A stretch of DNA of 12,892 bases, from positions 1-12,892 of the forward strand of contig CAKPKU010000045.1 of NCBI GenBank assembly GCA_934167365.1. Direction: 5' to 3'. Positions 1 through 8,577 of the stretch are shown here, piece after piece (position 1 is the first letter of the stretch; the number at the start of each line of letters is the position of its first letter). The notes under the pieces were generated by a model, which saw only the letters and a list, made by a program, of their open reading frames with translations, did no database searches and was not told the origin of the DNA. Made by a program: the position numbers and the translations under genes. This DNA is from an uncultured Clostridia bacterium. Lineage in GTDB: Bacteria > Bacillota > Clostridia > TANB77 > CAG-508.

Positions 1-257
1 TTTTTTTTCAAGAGCCATAAATTATATCAAAATAGAATATAATTACGGAAATATTTTAATTATATTATATATTAAATTTATATTACAGAAATATATATAA
101 TATCTGCAAAATCTAATTTCCGTAAATATTAGCACTAATTTATTTATACTTTTTACTTAATAAGAACTTTTTTAAACTGAAAATAATTTTCACAAGTTTC
201 CATTATAGTAAATACAAGAATTCCACATATTATATTTCTTTACTGTTACTAAATTAT
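1..257. other. AT-rich intergenic region, no supportable gene
   Basis: No coding frame of useful length. It contains three copies of a TTAC(G/A)GAAAT motif (43-52 and 83-92 direct, 116-125 inverted), a 15-base palindrome at 178-192 (core GAAAATAATTTTC) and isolated TATAAT-like -10 boxes on the minus strand (202-207 and 229-234) without good -35 boxes. A minus-strand ATG at 18 opens MALEKK at the edge, but it has no ribosome binding site. The region probably carries the promoter of whatever gene lies beyond position 1. Confidence 0.5.
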
Positions 258-303
258 AAAAAGCTGTATGGGAACTATATTTTCAGCTCTCATACAGCTT
301 TTT
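258..303 (-). terminator. Intrinsic terminator after the 2737-residue gene
   Basis: A perfect 13-bp inverted repeat, AAAAAGCTGTATG (258-270) and CATACAGCTTTTT (291-303), with a 20-base loop. It starts two bases after the TAA stop (308-306), and on the minus strand it is followed by TTTTTATAATTT. The A/T symmetry means it could also act on plus-strand transcripts. Confidence 0.85.
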
Positions 304-305
304 AG

Positions 306-3300
306 TTATACTAATTTTCCCTTTATAAACATTGCACCTGTTAAGATTATTGATATAAACATAACTCCTAATATAGAATAGTTTATAAAATCTGATCCAG
401 TTTTTACTGTTAATAAAATTTGTGCTTTTTGACCTAAATCATCTTCTTCTAAGTCTTTATTTCCTGGTGTTGAATCTATATCTTTTGTATCTCCTTGATC
501 ATTATAATCTTTTGTTATTTCTGCAATATTTGATTTTAAACCTATATTATCTTCTGAATTAATCCATGTTAAAATTACTGTTGTTGTTACGGTTTCTCCT
601 GGTTGAAGTAGTTTATCTGCAAATTCTGTTGTTATAGCATTATTTCCACTTGCAACCCAAGTTGGGTTATCTTCTTGTACAAACATAAATCCATCTGGAA
701 TATAATCAGTTATTTCTTTTGCATATCCTGGTACTGTTCCTTCATTTGTAACTTTTATTTTATACTCAACTTTAATATTAACTTTATCTAAATGGCTCTT
801 TTTCAAGTCAATTTTTAGAACAGAATCTTGATTTCCATTAATACCAGTACTTTCAACACTTTCATTTTCACCTTCAGATATGATAGTTTTTGAAACCCAT
901 TTATCTAATGCTAAATCAAAATATACAATTTTTAACTCAGTAGAAGTATCAGTATTATTTTCTTCATCCTCATCTTTAACTTTTTTTCCTGTTTCATCTG
1001 TTCCATCTGTAACTGTTACTGTATTTACTACTGTTCCTTCTTTTTGATCTGGTAGATTAGCAATAAGCTCAATTTTAATATCTTTATAATCTGGAGCTTT
1101 CATTTTTTCGCTATCAAAGCCTTTTATCATACTTGGATTAACAGGTTCAGTTGTTTGATTGTCTTCTGAATCAGAATCATTTTCATCTGAATCTTCATCT
1201 AGTATTTCTGATGAACCATCTGAAACTACATCTTCATCACTAGAAGTTTCGCTTGAGCTTTTCATTCTCTTTTCTCCACTTTCTTTTGATAAATAATCTG
1301 TTGCTACATATTTTGCAACTGATACATCATTAGTTTCATTACCATTTTCATCATACATTTTCCATCCATATTCTTTATTAATTTGACTATTTACATCAAA
1401 TGTAAATTCTTTTGGAAGTTCATCTTTTATAGTACTTGCATATCCATCAACTGTTCCAAGATTATATGCTCTAATTGTGTATACAATCTTATTTCCATCT
1501 GCAATTTCATTTACAGTATCATCTTTTTTATATGTACCTGAAAATTCATCAGTAAGTTCAAATTCTGGATCTTTTGTTCCAACATTTTTATCATTAATAC
1601 TATATGTATATTTTAAAACACCTAAATCAAATCTTTCTATATTTAATAATTCAAAATCATCATCATCTTCATATCCTGGTACATATCCATTTTCATTTGC
1701 TTCATTTTGTTTATATTTTGCTAATTCTTCTGCTGATGTATATTCTAATAACATATCAGAATCTCTATCAACAACTTCTGGTCTATTTTCACCCTCATAT
1801 TTTGTTATTTCCGCAACAGTTAATACACTTTGTTTTGGTTTTTCACCATCTTTAATCTTGCATTTAACTTGTACTTCAACATAACTTATTTTATTATTTT
1901 TATTATCAAATGCCTTAATTAAATTTTCTTCACTTGATTCTTTAGATAAACTACTATTTTTTATTACAGTTATAGTATCATCTTGTTTTTCAACTGACCA
2001 ATCTTTATTAAACTCATCATCTTTTAAGAATTCCAATTGCTTTGGTAAATATGCAGTTATTTCATCTGCATAACCATCTATTTGACCTTCATTATATACA
2101 CGATATGTATATATAACTTCTTGTCCTGCATATATTCTTAAAGACTTTTTATCATTATAATATTCAGCAGTTGTACTTTCACCTGTAACTAATTTATCTG
2201 TATTTTGCTCAATTTCATTCCATCTTGTAATATCCTCTTCATTTATTGAAGTTACATATTGTCTTAAACTTAGGTCAAATTGATTGTTTTTAACTTCTAA
2301 GTTGATCTTTTCATTTTCAAAAGAAGTTATTGAAACAAGTCCATCATTATCACCTTTAACTAATTCAACTGATTCTATTACATATTTTGCATCATCAAAT
2401 TCTCCAACTAATTTTGGTTTTATTTTAAGAACAATAGGATCTCTTAATTTAGTATATGTATCTGGTGCTTGAATTTCAGTAAGTTCAATAAAATGTTTAT
2501 CATCATTTTCAATCATAACTGAATATTCAAAAACTCCAGTAGAACAATTAATATCAAGTGTTTTTGGTATTACCTGTGTAGATTCATTTTTAATAACAGA
2601 ATTGTATAAAGTTATATCTTCTTCATTTCCATCATCATTCATCTTATATGCTCTTATTGTGAATTTTGAGCCATCTAAAGGTTGTCCTAGTAATTGTGAA
2701 ATTTTATTTATTTCTAAATTATATACACCTTTAATTCTTTCATTTTTAACATTTATAACAACATCATTATCTGAATAAGCTCCCTCAGCATAATTTGCAT
2801 TATTAGTTTTTATTTCTTTTATAACATATTCAGATTCGCCCTCTTCAACAACCATTGTTACAACAATATCACCATTTTTATCTTTATATTTATAATTTTT
2901 AGTTGTTGTTGGTGTAGTTTCTTTAATATTAAATGTATATGTTCCTGCTTTTTGTATTAAAACATTATTTAATTGAATTACACCATCTTTATTATTAATA
3001 TTTGCTGTTTTTAATGAATTTGTTAATATTGTTTTTGAATTATTACGTACATCTTTTAATTCAATTTCCTTACCATCTAGCATAGATGTAATAGCAAATT
3101 CTACATCATTCATTGCTTCATTTGTATCAACATCCTTTTTAACTAATTCAAAATTAAGCTCTTGAGGTACTTCAATATAAATATTTAATGTACATTCATT
3201 AGTTGCATCTTTTGTTATTTTTACTTTAACAAAATCATCAATATGTGTATCTGCAAATTCTACTTCTGTATCATCATCTTTATAAATTCTATATGAATCT

Positions 3301-6300
3301 GTAGTTTTATCTCCATTTTTAGCAATAGTTTTTAAATCTCCATCACCTGGAATATTCAAATCAACTCCAATATAATATCCATTTAAAATATTAACTAATT
3401 TATTTTCACTATCTACAGTTTGGCGAATTTTATATGTATATTTATCTGTTGCCAATACTGGTGAAAGCTCTTTACCTGCTCTTAAATCTTCACCATTTAC
3501 TAAAACAGGCATATTAGTAACTTTAACTCTTCCATCAGTTCCATATACAGATTGATGAACAGCTATTTTATACTTAATTGGGTTTACTATTTCGGCATTT
3601 AAAATTGCTCTAACATTATTGTTAGTAACATCAACATATACATAATTATATAAGTCATCTGTTACAGCTTTTCCACTTGTTGATACAATTGTATATTTAT
3701 GTTTAGTTCCATCAGGATATTTATTTCCATTTTCATCAACTAAATCTAAAGCTCCATCTCCGTATACTTTAACTCTTAAGACTACTTTGTATCCTTCAAG
3801 CATATTAACATATTGACCACCTGCTGGTGCAACTTCCTTAATTTCATATGTATAATATCCTTTATCTTTATTTGCTGATACATATGTTTCAGAATAGCTT
3901 ACTCTAGCCTCTGTTCCATCATCAACAACTGGTGTTGTTGTTCCAGAAACAGTACCATTAGCATTTATACTATCAATACCAGATATTTTTTCATTATCAT
4001 ATCTTGCATTTTGATTTTTAATAATTTCACTTGAAATTTCAATTTTTGTATTATCAATTGGTTTATCATCTGTAGTTACTTTATCTACTTCAACATTAAA
4101 TGTTGTTGGATAAATTACTTTTAATTTTAATATTTCTATTGGATTGCTATTATCTACTGTTGCAGATATGTATTTTAATATATCTGCTGAAGTTTCTTCT
4201 TTAGCATCAGCACTTCCAACAGCTCCATTATATAACTTTGTACTTACTAAACTTAAATTTCCATCTCCATCAACATCTACTGTCAATTTTACATATCTAC
4301 CACTTAAAATATTTACATATCTGTCTTTTACATTTGTTTGTGTAAAATAATATTCATATCTTCCAGCAGACATTGGAGACTCTACTTGCTCTATATCTGT
4401 TACAACATTTTTAGTAGCTATTAATGTATTATTTCTATAAATAGAATATGAAAATCCTGATATGAAGTCTCCTAAAGTATTTACAGTTTCAACATCTACC
4501 TTATATTGAATTGGATTTTTTACTAATAAGTTTATATTTTTACTATCATTAATTTGTAATTTTACATTTGAAGTAATATTACTATCTGTTACTTTTGTTG
4601 TTTTATCTGATTCATATACTTCAAAATAATCAGAATTATTTTTTCCTTCACCATCTAATATTTCTATTGTTCCATCTGCTTTAGCATCTATACTTATTTT
4701 AATAAATTTATTAGCTAAAATGTTTATATATGGATCACCAACAGTTTTATTTTCTGTTACCCAAAGTGTATGTTTACCAATATCTAATTTTCCATTTACA
4801 GTCTTACCATTTACCTCCTCATTATTTAAAATTGGTGTGGTATTTTGATCTACATATGCTGTAAATTTTGTTCCACTTAAAAGATTATTATTTGTCTTTT
4901 GTTTAACAATATTTAATGAGTAATCAACTTTAGATAATTTAAAATATACCTTTAATACTAAACTATTATCAGCTTTAACTACACCAGACTCAATTTTATT
5001 TTTATTATTCTCATATTCATAACGTTGGAATTTAGGATTTTTATCATCAGTAGTTACACTAACAGTTCTACCAACAATATCTGTTCTTTTTACAGAAGGT
5101 CTATCAGCTCTTTGTGAATAAGTTCCATTAGCATTTTGATAATAATACTCAACTCTATATTCAGCACTATCAGGCTCATCAACTATGACTACATCGGATA
5201 ATACTGTACCACTTACAGTTAAGTTGTTAGTATACATAACATTTTTAGGTGATTTAGTTTCATCAACCTTTATTGTATATTTATTATTTTCATTTACTAT
5301 TTCAAAGTAAATTGGATTATGTTTTTTATATCCATCTGGAGCTACAGTTTCAGTTAATTTATAATTTATGCCTTCATATAAATCTGTAAAAGACATAGCC
5401 TTATTAAACTTAGATACACTTGTTTTTTTATAAATTAAGTTTCCACTTGAATCTATTCCAATTGCACTACCATCTGCCGAAGTTAACTCATATTCTGCAT
5501 CTTCTATCATATTTGTTCCTTCTGCATCTTCGGCTTTTTTAATATTTAAAGTTAAGCCTGTACCACTAACAAAAGATATACCTGTTTTGTTTGTTTCAGT
5601 TTGTATTAATTGTTGATCTTCATATTCAATTGCATGTGTAACAAAGCTTTGTGTACCAAATACTTGATCTGGTAAGTTTACATTATATTCAAATACAGTT
5701 TGTGAAAAACCTGCTGTACTTGTTTGTGCCTTATTAAATACAATCATATATGATTTTATAGTACTCCAATCAGACACTTGCTCTTTTGTTTTCCATACAC
5801 TAGTATCAACAGTAGTTTTAGTATCTACTTTAACTAAATCTGTTTCCTTAGTTGAATAATAGATTGTTCCATCAAAATTACTTGATGCAGTTATTCCTGC
5901 TGATGTCATTGTTGTACTAAATGTTGATTCCAAACTTTTTGCTTTATCTAAAACATATGTATTTCCCTGATATGGTATTTTTCCTATAATTTTTAAATTA
6001 TTTATAGTACCTTCAGCATATCCATTAAATAAGTTTACTGTAACCTTAGCTGTTTTTGTTTTATTAGGGCTAATTTCCAATATATCAGGACATGTTTTTG
6101 ATATAGTTTTACCATCTATTGTTGCACTAATTTGTGTATTTGTATATATACCAGATGGAGTAAAGAAGTTTACAGTTGTTGATTTAACAAATGTCTCTTC
6201 TGTTGTATCTCCATCTCCATCTATATCATATATATCTTGAGCTTTGAAATCAGAGCTTAAACCTGTACCATCTGTAACACTTGTATATACAAATGTTCTT

Positions 6301-8519
6301 ATTTCACCAGATGCTTCTGTTGATGTAAATGTTTTTATATCTGGAGTTGCTGTAATTGAAAATCCAACACATGGAAGCACTTCTACATTTGAGCTTATTT
6401 TTCCATTTGATTTTATTTCTCCAGTATATTTTGCAACTATTATTATTCTTCCATTTGATGCTTTTTTTACAGTTATTTCTCTCTCAGTTAATGTTTCAGT
6501 ATATGAATATACACGTGAAATATTTGATGTTTCTGTATAATTTTCTGGTAGCTCTAATATAATTGTTGGATCTTTATAATATCCAATATTTCTACCACCT
6601 AAGTTAAAGCCAACTTGGTGTGATATAGTTGTTTCTTCAAATATATTCATTCTTTGCTCTTTTGGTACATTATAACTAACTTTACCATCTAAATATGATG
6701 GATGAGCATAACCATCCTTTATATATTCAAGATTTCCATCTGTTTTTCCGTATATTTCAGTTGTACTATGAATTTCTGTAAATTTGTCAAATGTACTTAC
6801 AGAAGTATATTTCTTTGCAACAGCTTCATTATCAATTCTTACATAATGCAATAGTGTTGTTTCTCCATTTACTTCAACAGGAGAATTAATATATACAATT
6901 ATATTTCTATATTCCTTATCATATGTATATTCGCCTGACTTTGTAATTGTATCAATTATTTTCTTTTCACTACCATCATCATCAGAATAAATATCTATTT
7001 TTGCTTTACTTTCTCCTCCTAGCATATTAATCAATGCATCATTTATAGTTATACCAACATATTTTTTACAATCTTCCATATTGTACTCTTTGCCATCGTC
7101 TGAATTATAAAAACATACACTTCCCTTTTCATTATTATATGTTACATCATTTTTGTTATATCCCTTTTGTATTTTTAATTGTTTATAATAATTTGGTAAG
7201 TTAACTTTTAAGTCCCAATATTCACGATATAGTGTATTGTCTAAAAATACATTACCATATGCTAAACGAGTATTAATTTTATTTAAGTCATATATAGAAT
7301 TTTCATAATGAATTATCTCTCCATTGAAATTTTCAAATGCTATAGTAGTACTTGAATTTTGTGTAGAAGTCTTGCATAATCCCTTTGCCATTCCTGTAGT
7401 ATAATCTACATTTGCATTTCCAAATCCTACATGAGCACATTGTACTGTATATTCTTTTGTTTTATACTGATTTTTAACATCATATAAACCTGCATATGTA
7501 AGACTAATTGTTGTTCTATATTTTCCAACATCTGCTTGGCGACTATATTCTTCAGATCTATCATCTATTTTTCCATTCATTCCTTTTGTATAACATTTAT
7601 ATGTTAATCTATCATTTGTTGTATCATAATTAACATCACCCACTGCAGTTTTTTGTAAAATTGCTGATACATTTACAGTTGGTGTAATTGATCCTATTTT
7701 TAAATTATCAAGTGTATATTCTGCATAATCATTTATTAACATATTATTATCATTATGTGTACTACTTTCAACTTCTAATAATACTGTTACATCTTTTCCA
7801 TTTTTCTCATCCAAAATAACTACATTAGTAGCTCCTAAAGAATTTTTAATTCCAACTGAATCTAATGTAAATGTACCAGTCCAATCAATAGTATATTCAA
7901 CTTCTTTAGTAAAATCATATTTTGTTCCATCTTTATCAACATATTTACCTGCAAACACAACAGTATTCTTAGCAGATAATTTACTTGGGTAAAAATATAA
8001 ATCAGCTACTTTAGAAACCATTTGTACCAAATTTACATTAATTGTTGCAGCAGATCCTGCTGACAAATCTTTCATTACTATTTTTGAGTCAGTTGCTGAT
8101 TCAATTAATGAACCTGCACCTGTTTGAACTTTTGTTATAACATTTTTAGATTTAAAAGTTACTGTTAAATCTTCAATTGTATAATCTATATTTTGACTTA
8201 CACTAGTCTCAATATTTAATACTGGCTCATCACTTAAGTTACTATATGCACCTCTATATTTAGCACTACCACTGCCAGCTGTAAAATATGCATCTATATT
8301 AAATTTATCTATTGTTTTAGTGTTTCCATCTGAATCCACATATGTAACTGCACCATCACCATCTTTTACTTGCGTATATGTTGGTGCTGCATTATTTTCA
8401 GCAGGTTTTATATTTGTAGATATTTTACTACTTTTATATGTATTTGATATAACCACCAATATAGCAAGTAACACTACTTGAAATATAAGTAATACTTTTA
8501 ATACTCTATGATTTTTCAT
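306..8519 (-). CDS. Giant multidomain surface adhesin/stalk protein with SpaA/CnaB-like, MucBP-like and DUF11-like repeats
   Basis: A complete 2737-residue gene. The ATG at 8519 is supported by an AGGAG ribosome binding site 11 bases upstream and an N-terminal signal-like segment (basic KNHR, then hydrophobic residues about 8-24; no clear AxA cleavage site, so it may stay as an anchor). Residues about 40-985 form a beta-rich head that I do not recognise; seven of the protein's ten cysteines lie there. From about 989 come SpaA/CnaB-like modules: module 0 (989-1099, E-box ETVAPDGY), a MucBP-like module (about 1118-1197), modules 1-4 (1200-1787), then modules 5 and 6 (1788-2080). Three DUF11-like repeats start at 2081, 2297 and 2534 with FDL; the middle one carries an acidic insert. 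The C-terminus has VKTG (2705-2708), a hydrophobic segment and a basic tail. The likely role, by family, is a long wall-attached adhesin or stalk; no ligand can be named. It is a paralogue of the upstream gene and is followed by a terminator. Confidence 0.93.
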   Translation of the reverse strand: MKNHRVLKVLLIFQVVLLAILVVISNTYKSSKISTNIKPAENNAAPTYTQVKDGDGAVTYVDSDGNTKTIDKFNIDAYFTAGSGSAKYRGAYSNLSDEPVLNIETSVSQNIDYTIEDLTVTFKSKNVITKVQTGAGSLIESATDSKIVMKDLSAGSAATINVNLVQMVSKVADLYFYPSKLSAKNTVVFAGKYVDKDGTKYDFTKEVEYTIDWTGTFTLDSVGIKNSLGATNVVILDEKNGKDVTVLLEVESSTHNDNNMLINDYAEYTLDNLKIGSITPTVNVSAILQKTAVGDVNYDTTNDRLTYKCYTKGMNGKIDDRSEEYSRQADVGKYRTTISLTYAGLYDVKNQYKTKEYTVQCAHVGFGNANVDYTTGMAKGLCKTSTQNSSTTIAFENFNGEIIHYENSIYDLNKINTRLAYGNVFLDNTLYREYWDLKVNLPNYYKQLKIQKGYNKNDVTYNNEKGSVCFYNSDDGKEYNMEDCKKYVGITINDALINMLGGESKAKIDIYSDDDGSEKKIIDTITKSGEYTYDKEYRNIIVYINSPVEVNGETTLLHYVRIDNEAVAKKYTSVSTFDKFTEIHSTTEIYGKTDGNLEYIKDGYAHPSYLDGKVSYNVPKEQRMNIFEETTISHQVGFNLGGRNIGYYKDPTIILELPENYTETSNISRVYSYTETLTEREITVKKASNGRIIIVAKYTGEIKSNGKISSNVEVLPCVGFSITATPDIKTFTSTEASGEIRTFVYTSVTDGTGLSSDFKAQDIYDIDGDGDTTEETFVKSTTVNFFTPSGIYTNTQISATIDGKTISKTCPDILEISPNKTKTAKVTVNLFNGYAEGTINNLKIIGKIPYQGNTYVLDKAKSLESTFSTTMTSAGITASSNFDGTIYYSTKETDLVKVDTKTTVDTSVWKTKEQVSDWSTIKSYMIVFNKAQTSTAGFSQTVFEYNVNLPDQVFGTQSFVTHAIEYEDQQLIQTETNKTGISFVSGTGLTLNIKKAEDAEGTNMIEDAEYELTSADGSAIGIDSSGNLIYKKTSVSKFNKAMSFTDLYEGINYKLTETVAPDGYKKHNPIYFEIVNENNKYTIKVDETKSPKNVMYTNNLTVSGTVLSDVVIVDEPDSAEYRVEYYYQNANGTYSQRADRPSVKRTDIVGRTVSVTTDDKNPKFQRYEYENNKNKIESGVVKADNSLVLKVYFKLSKVDYSLNIVKQKTNNNLLSGTKFTAYVDQNTTPILNNEEVNGKTVNGKLDIGKHTLWVTENKTVGDPYINILANKFIKISIDAKADGTIEILDGEGKNNSDYFEVYESDKTTKVTDSNITSNVKLQINDSKNINLLVKNPIQYKVDVETVNTLGDFISGFSYSIYRNNTLIATKNVVTDIEQVESPMSAGRYEYYFTQTNVKDRYVNILSGRYVKLTVDVDGDGNLSLVSTKLYNGAVGSADAKEETSADILKYISATVDNSNPIEILKLKVIYPTTFNVEVDKVTTDDKPIDNTKIEISSEIIKNQNARYDNEKISGIDSINANGTVSGTTTPVVDDGTEARVSYSETYVSANKDKGYYTYEIKEVAPAGGQYVNMLEGYKVVLRVKVYGDGALDLVDENGNKYPDGTKHKYTIVSTSGKAVTDDLYNYVYVDVTNNNVRAILNAEIVNPIKYKIAVHQSVYGTDGRVKVTNMPVLVNGEDLRAGKELSPVLATDKYTYKIRQTVDSENKLVNILNGYYIGVDLNIPGDGDLKTIAKNGDKTTDSYRIYKDDDTEVEFADTHIDDFVKVKITKDATNECTLNIYIEVPQELNFELVKKDVDTNEAMNDVEFAITSMLDGKEIELKDVRNNSKTILTNSLKTANINNKDGVIQLNNVLIQKAGTYTFNIKETTPTTTKNYKYKDKNGDIVVTMVVEEGESEYVIKEIKTNNANYAEGAYSDNDVVINVKNERIKGVYNLEINKISQLLGQPLDGSKFTIRAYKMNDDGNEEDITLYNSVIKNESTQVIPKTLDINCSTGVFEYSVMIENDDKHFIELTEIQAPDTYTKLRDPIVLKIKPKLVGEFDDAKYVIESVELVKGDNDGLVSITSFENEKINLEVKNNQFDLSLRQYVTSINEEDITRWNEIEQNTDKLVTGESTTAEYYNDKKSLRIYAGQEVIYTYRVYNEGQIDGYADEITAYLPKQLEFLKDDEFNKDWSVEKQDDTITVIKNSSLSKESSEENLIKAFDNKNNKISYVEVQVKCKIKDGEKPKQSVLTVAEITKYEGENRPEVVDRDSDMLLEYTSAEELAKYKQNEANENGYVPGYEDDDDFELLNIERFDLGVLKYTYSINDKNVGTKDPEFELTDEFSGTYKKDDTVNEIADGNKIVYTIRAYNLGTVDGYASTIKDELPKEFTFDVNSQINKEYGWKMYDENGNETNDVSVAKYVATDYLSKESGEKRMKSSSETSSDEDVVSDGSSEILDEDSDENDSDSEDNQTTEPVNPSMIKGFDSEKMKAPDYKDIKIELIANLPDQKEGTVVNTVTVTDGTDETGKKVKDEDEENNTDTSTELKIVYFDLALDKWVSKTIISEGENESVESTGINGNQDSVLKIDLKKSHLDKVNIKVEYKIKVTNEGTVPGYAKEITDYIPDGFMFVQEDNPTWVASGNNAITTEFADKLLQPGETVTTTVILTWINSEDNIGLKSNIAEITKDYNDQGDTKDIDSTPGNKDLEEDDLGQKAQILLTVKTGSDFINYSILGVMFISIILTGAMFIKGKLV
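309..413 (-). other. C-terminal sorting-like signal with VKTG motif (2737-residue protein)
   Basis: Residues 2703-2737 read LTVKTG, then SDFINY, a hydrophobic stretch of about 17 residues and the tail KGKLV. The order of motif, hydrophobic segment and positive tail, with 29 residues after the Gly, is that of a sortase substrate. The Leu-Pro of LPXTG is absent and replaced by Thr-Val. It could be a non-canonical sortase signal or only a membrane anchor. Confidence 0.65.
1131..1265 (-). other. Acidic Ser/Asp/Glu low-complexity insert in the middle DUF11-like repeat
   Basis: Residues 2419-2463 are dominated by Ser, Asp and Glu (for example SSSETSSDED and DEDSDENDSDSED). In the upstream paralogue the flanking sequences, YLAKDEEEKN and LIKAFD, are adjacent; here YLSKESGEKR and MIKGFD are separated by this 45-residue block. 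It is probably a disordered, strongly negative loop. Confidence 0.8.
3159..3572 (-). repeat. SpaA/CnaB-like module 4 (all three triad residues replaced)
   Basis: Residues 1650-1787. It starts YKIAVHQSVYG, contains YKIRQTVD, LVNILNGYY and PGDGDLKTI, and ends YIEVPQE. The Lys position is Gln1656, the Glu position Gln1700 and the Asn position Val1784. TNEC just before the last strand recurs at the visible start of the upstream protein. Confidence 0.72.
3573..4100 (-). repeat. SpaA/CnaB-like module 3 (triad intact)
   Basis: Residues 1474-1649, the longest of the four (176 residues) because of an insertion before the Glu strand. It starts FNVEVDKVTT, contains YEIKEVAPAGG, YVNMLEGYK and YGDGALDLV, and ends EIVNPIK. 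The triad is Lys1480, Glu1562 and Asn1646. Confidence 0.75.
4101..4505 (-). repeat. SpaA/CnaB-like module 2 (all three triad residues replaced)
   Basis: Residues 1339-1473. It starts YKVDVETVNT, contains YYFTQTN, YVNILSGRY and VDGDGNLSLV, and ends KVIYPTT. The Lys position is Thr1345, the Glu position Gln1394 and the Asn position Tyr1470. The strand pattern and the Pro after the Asn position are kept, so the fold is probably retained without the isopeptide bond. Confidence 0.72.
4506..4922 (-). repeat. SpaA/CnaB-like module 1 of the 2737-residue protein (triad intact)
   Basis: Residues 1200-1338. It starts YSLNIVKQKT, contains TLWVTENK and the signature YINILANKF, and ends LVKNPIQ. Aligned to SpaA/CnaB domains the triad residues are Lys1206, Glu1256 and Asn1335. 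The usual APxGY after the Glu is replaced by the (I/V)N(I/M)L signature shared by modules 1-4. Confidence 0.75.
8448..8519 (-). other. Signal peptide or signal anchor of the 2737-residue protein
   Basis: Residues 1-24 have a short basic n-region (MKNHRVLK) followed by an uninterrupted hydrophobic run rich in V, L and I, ending at about VVI before SNTYKSS. This is the profile of a Sec export signal. There is no convincing small-x-small cleavage site right after the hydrophobic core, so retention as an N-terminal anchor is possible. Confidence 0.8.
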
Positions 8520-8525
8520 ATGTAT

Positions 8526-8537
8526 CCTTTCTCCTTT
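8526..8537 (-). promoter_or_regulatory. Shine-Dalgarno of the 2737-residue gene
   Basis: On the minus strand this reads AAAGGAGAAAGG. AGGAG (8535-8531) is 11 bases from the ATG; the spacing is slightly long, but a second purine run, AAAGG, lies closer. It fixes the start at 8519. Confidence 0.75.
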
Positions 8538-8577
8538 ATAAATTTAGGTTTTTAATGGAATACCTATAAACCTTTTT

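Noticed and set aside
1..18. Minus-strand ATG opening MALEKK at the left edge
   Set aside because: Only six codons, no Shine-Dalgarno and a TATAAT almost touching the ATG; a real gene start is possible but cannot be supported.
178..192. 15-base palindrome around GAAAATAATTTTC
   Set aside because: A/T-rich with a one-base centre; a palindrome of this composition can arise by chance and no promoter is placed around it.
202..234. TATAAT-like boxes as promoters on the minus strand
   Set aside because: No acceptable -35 box at 16-18 bases; such boxes are frequent in DNA of this composition.
8546..8573. AGGTTT / AAACCT inverted repeat near the ribosome binding site
   Set aside because: Only six base pairs with a 16-base loop, too weak to claim as a regulatory hairpin.
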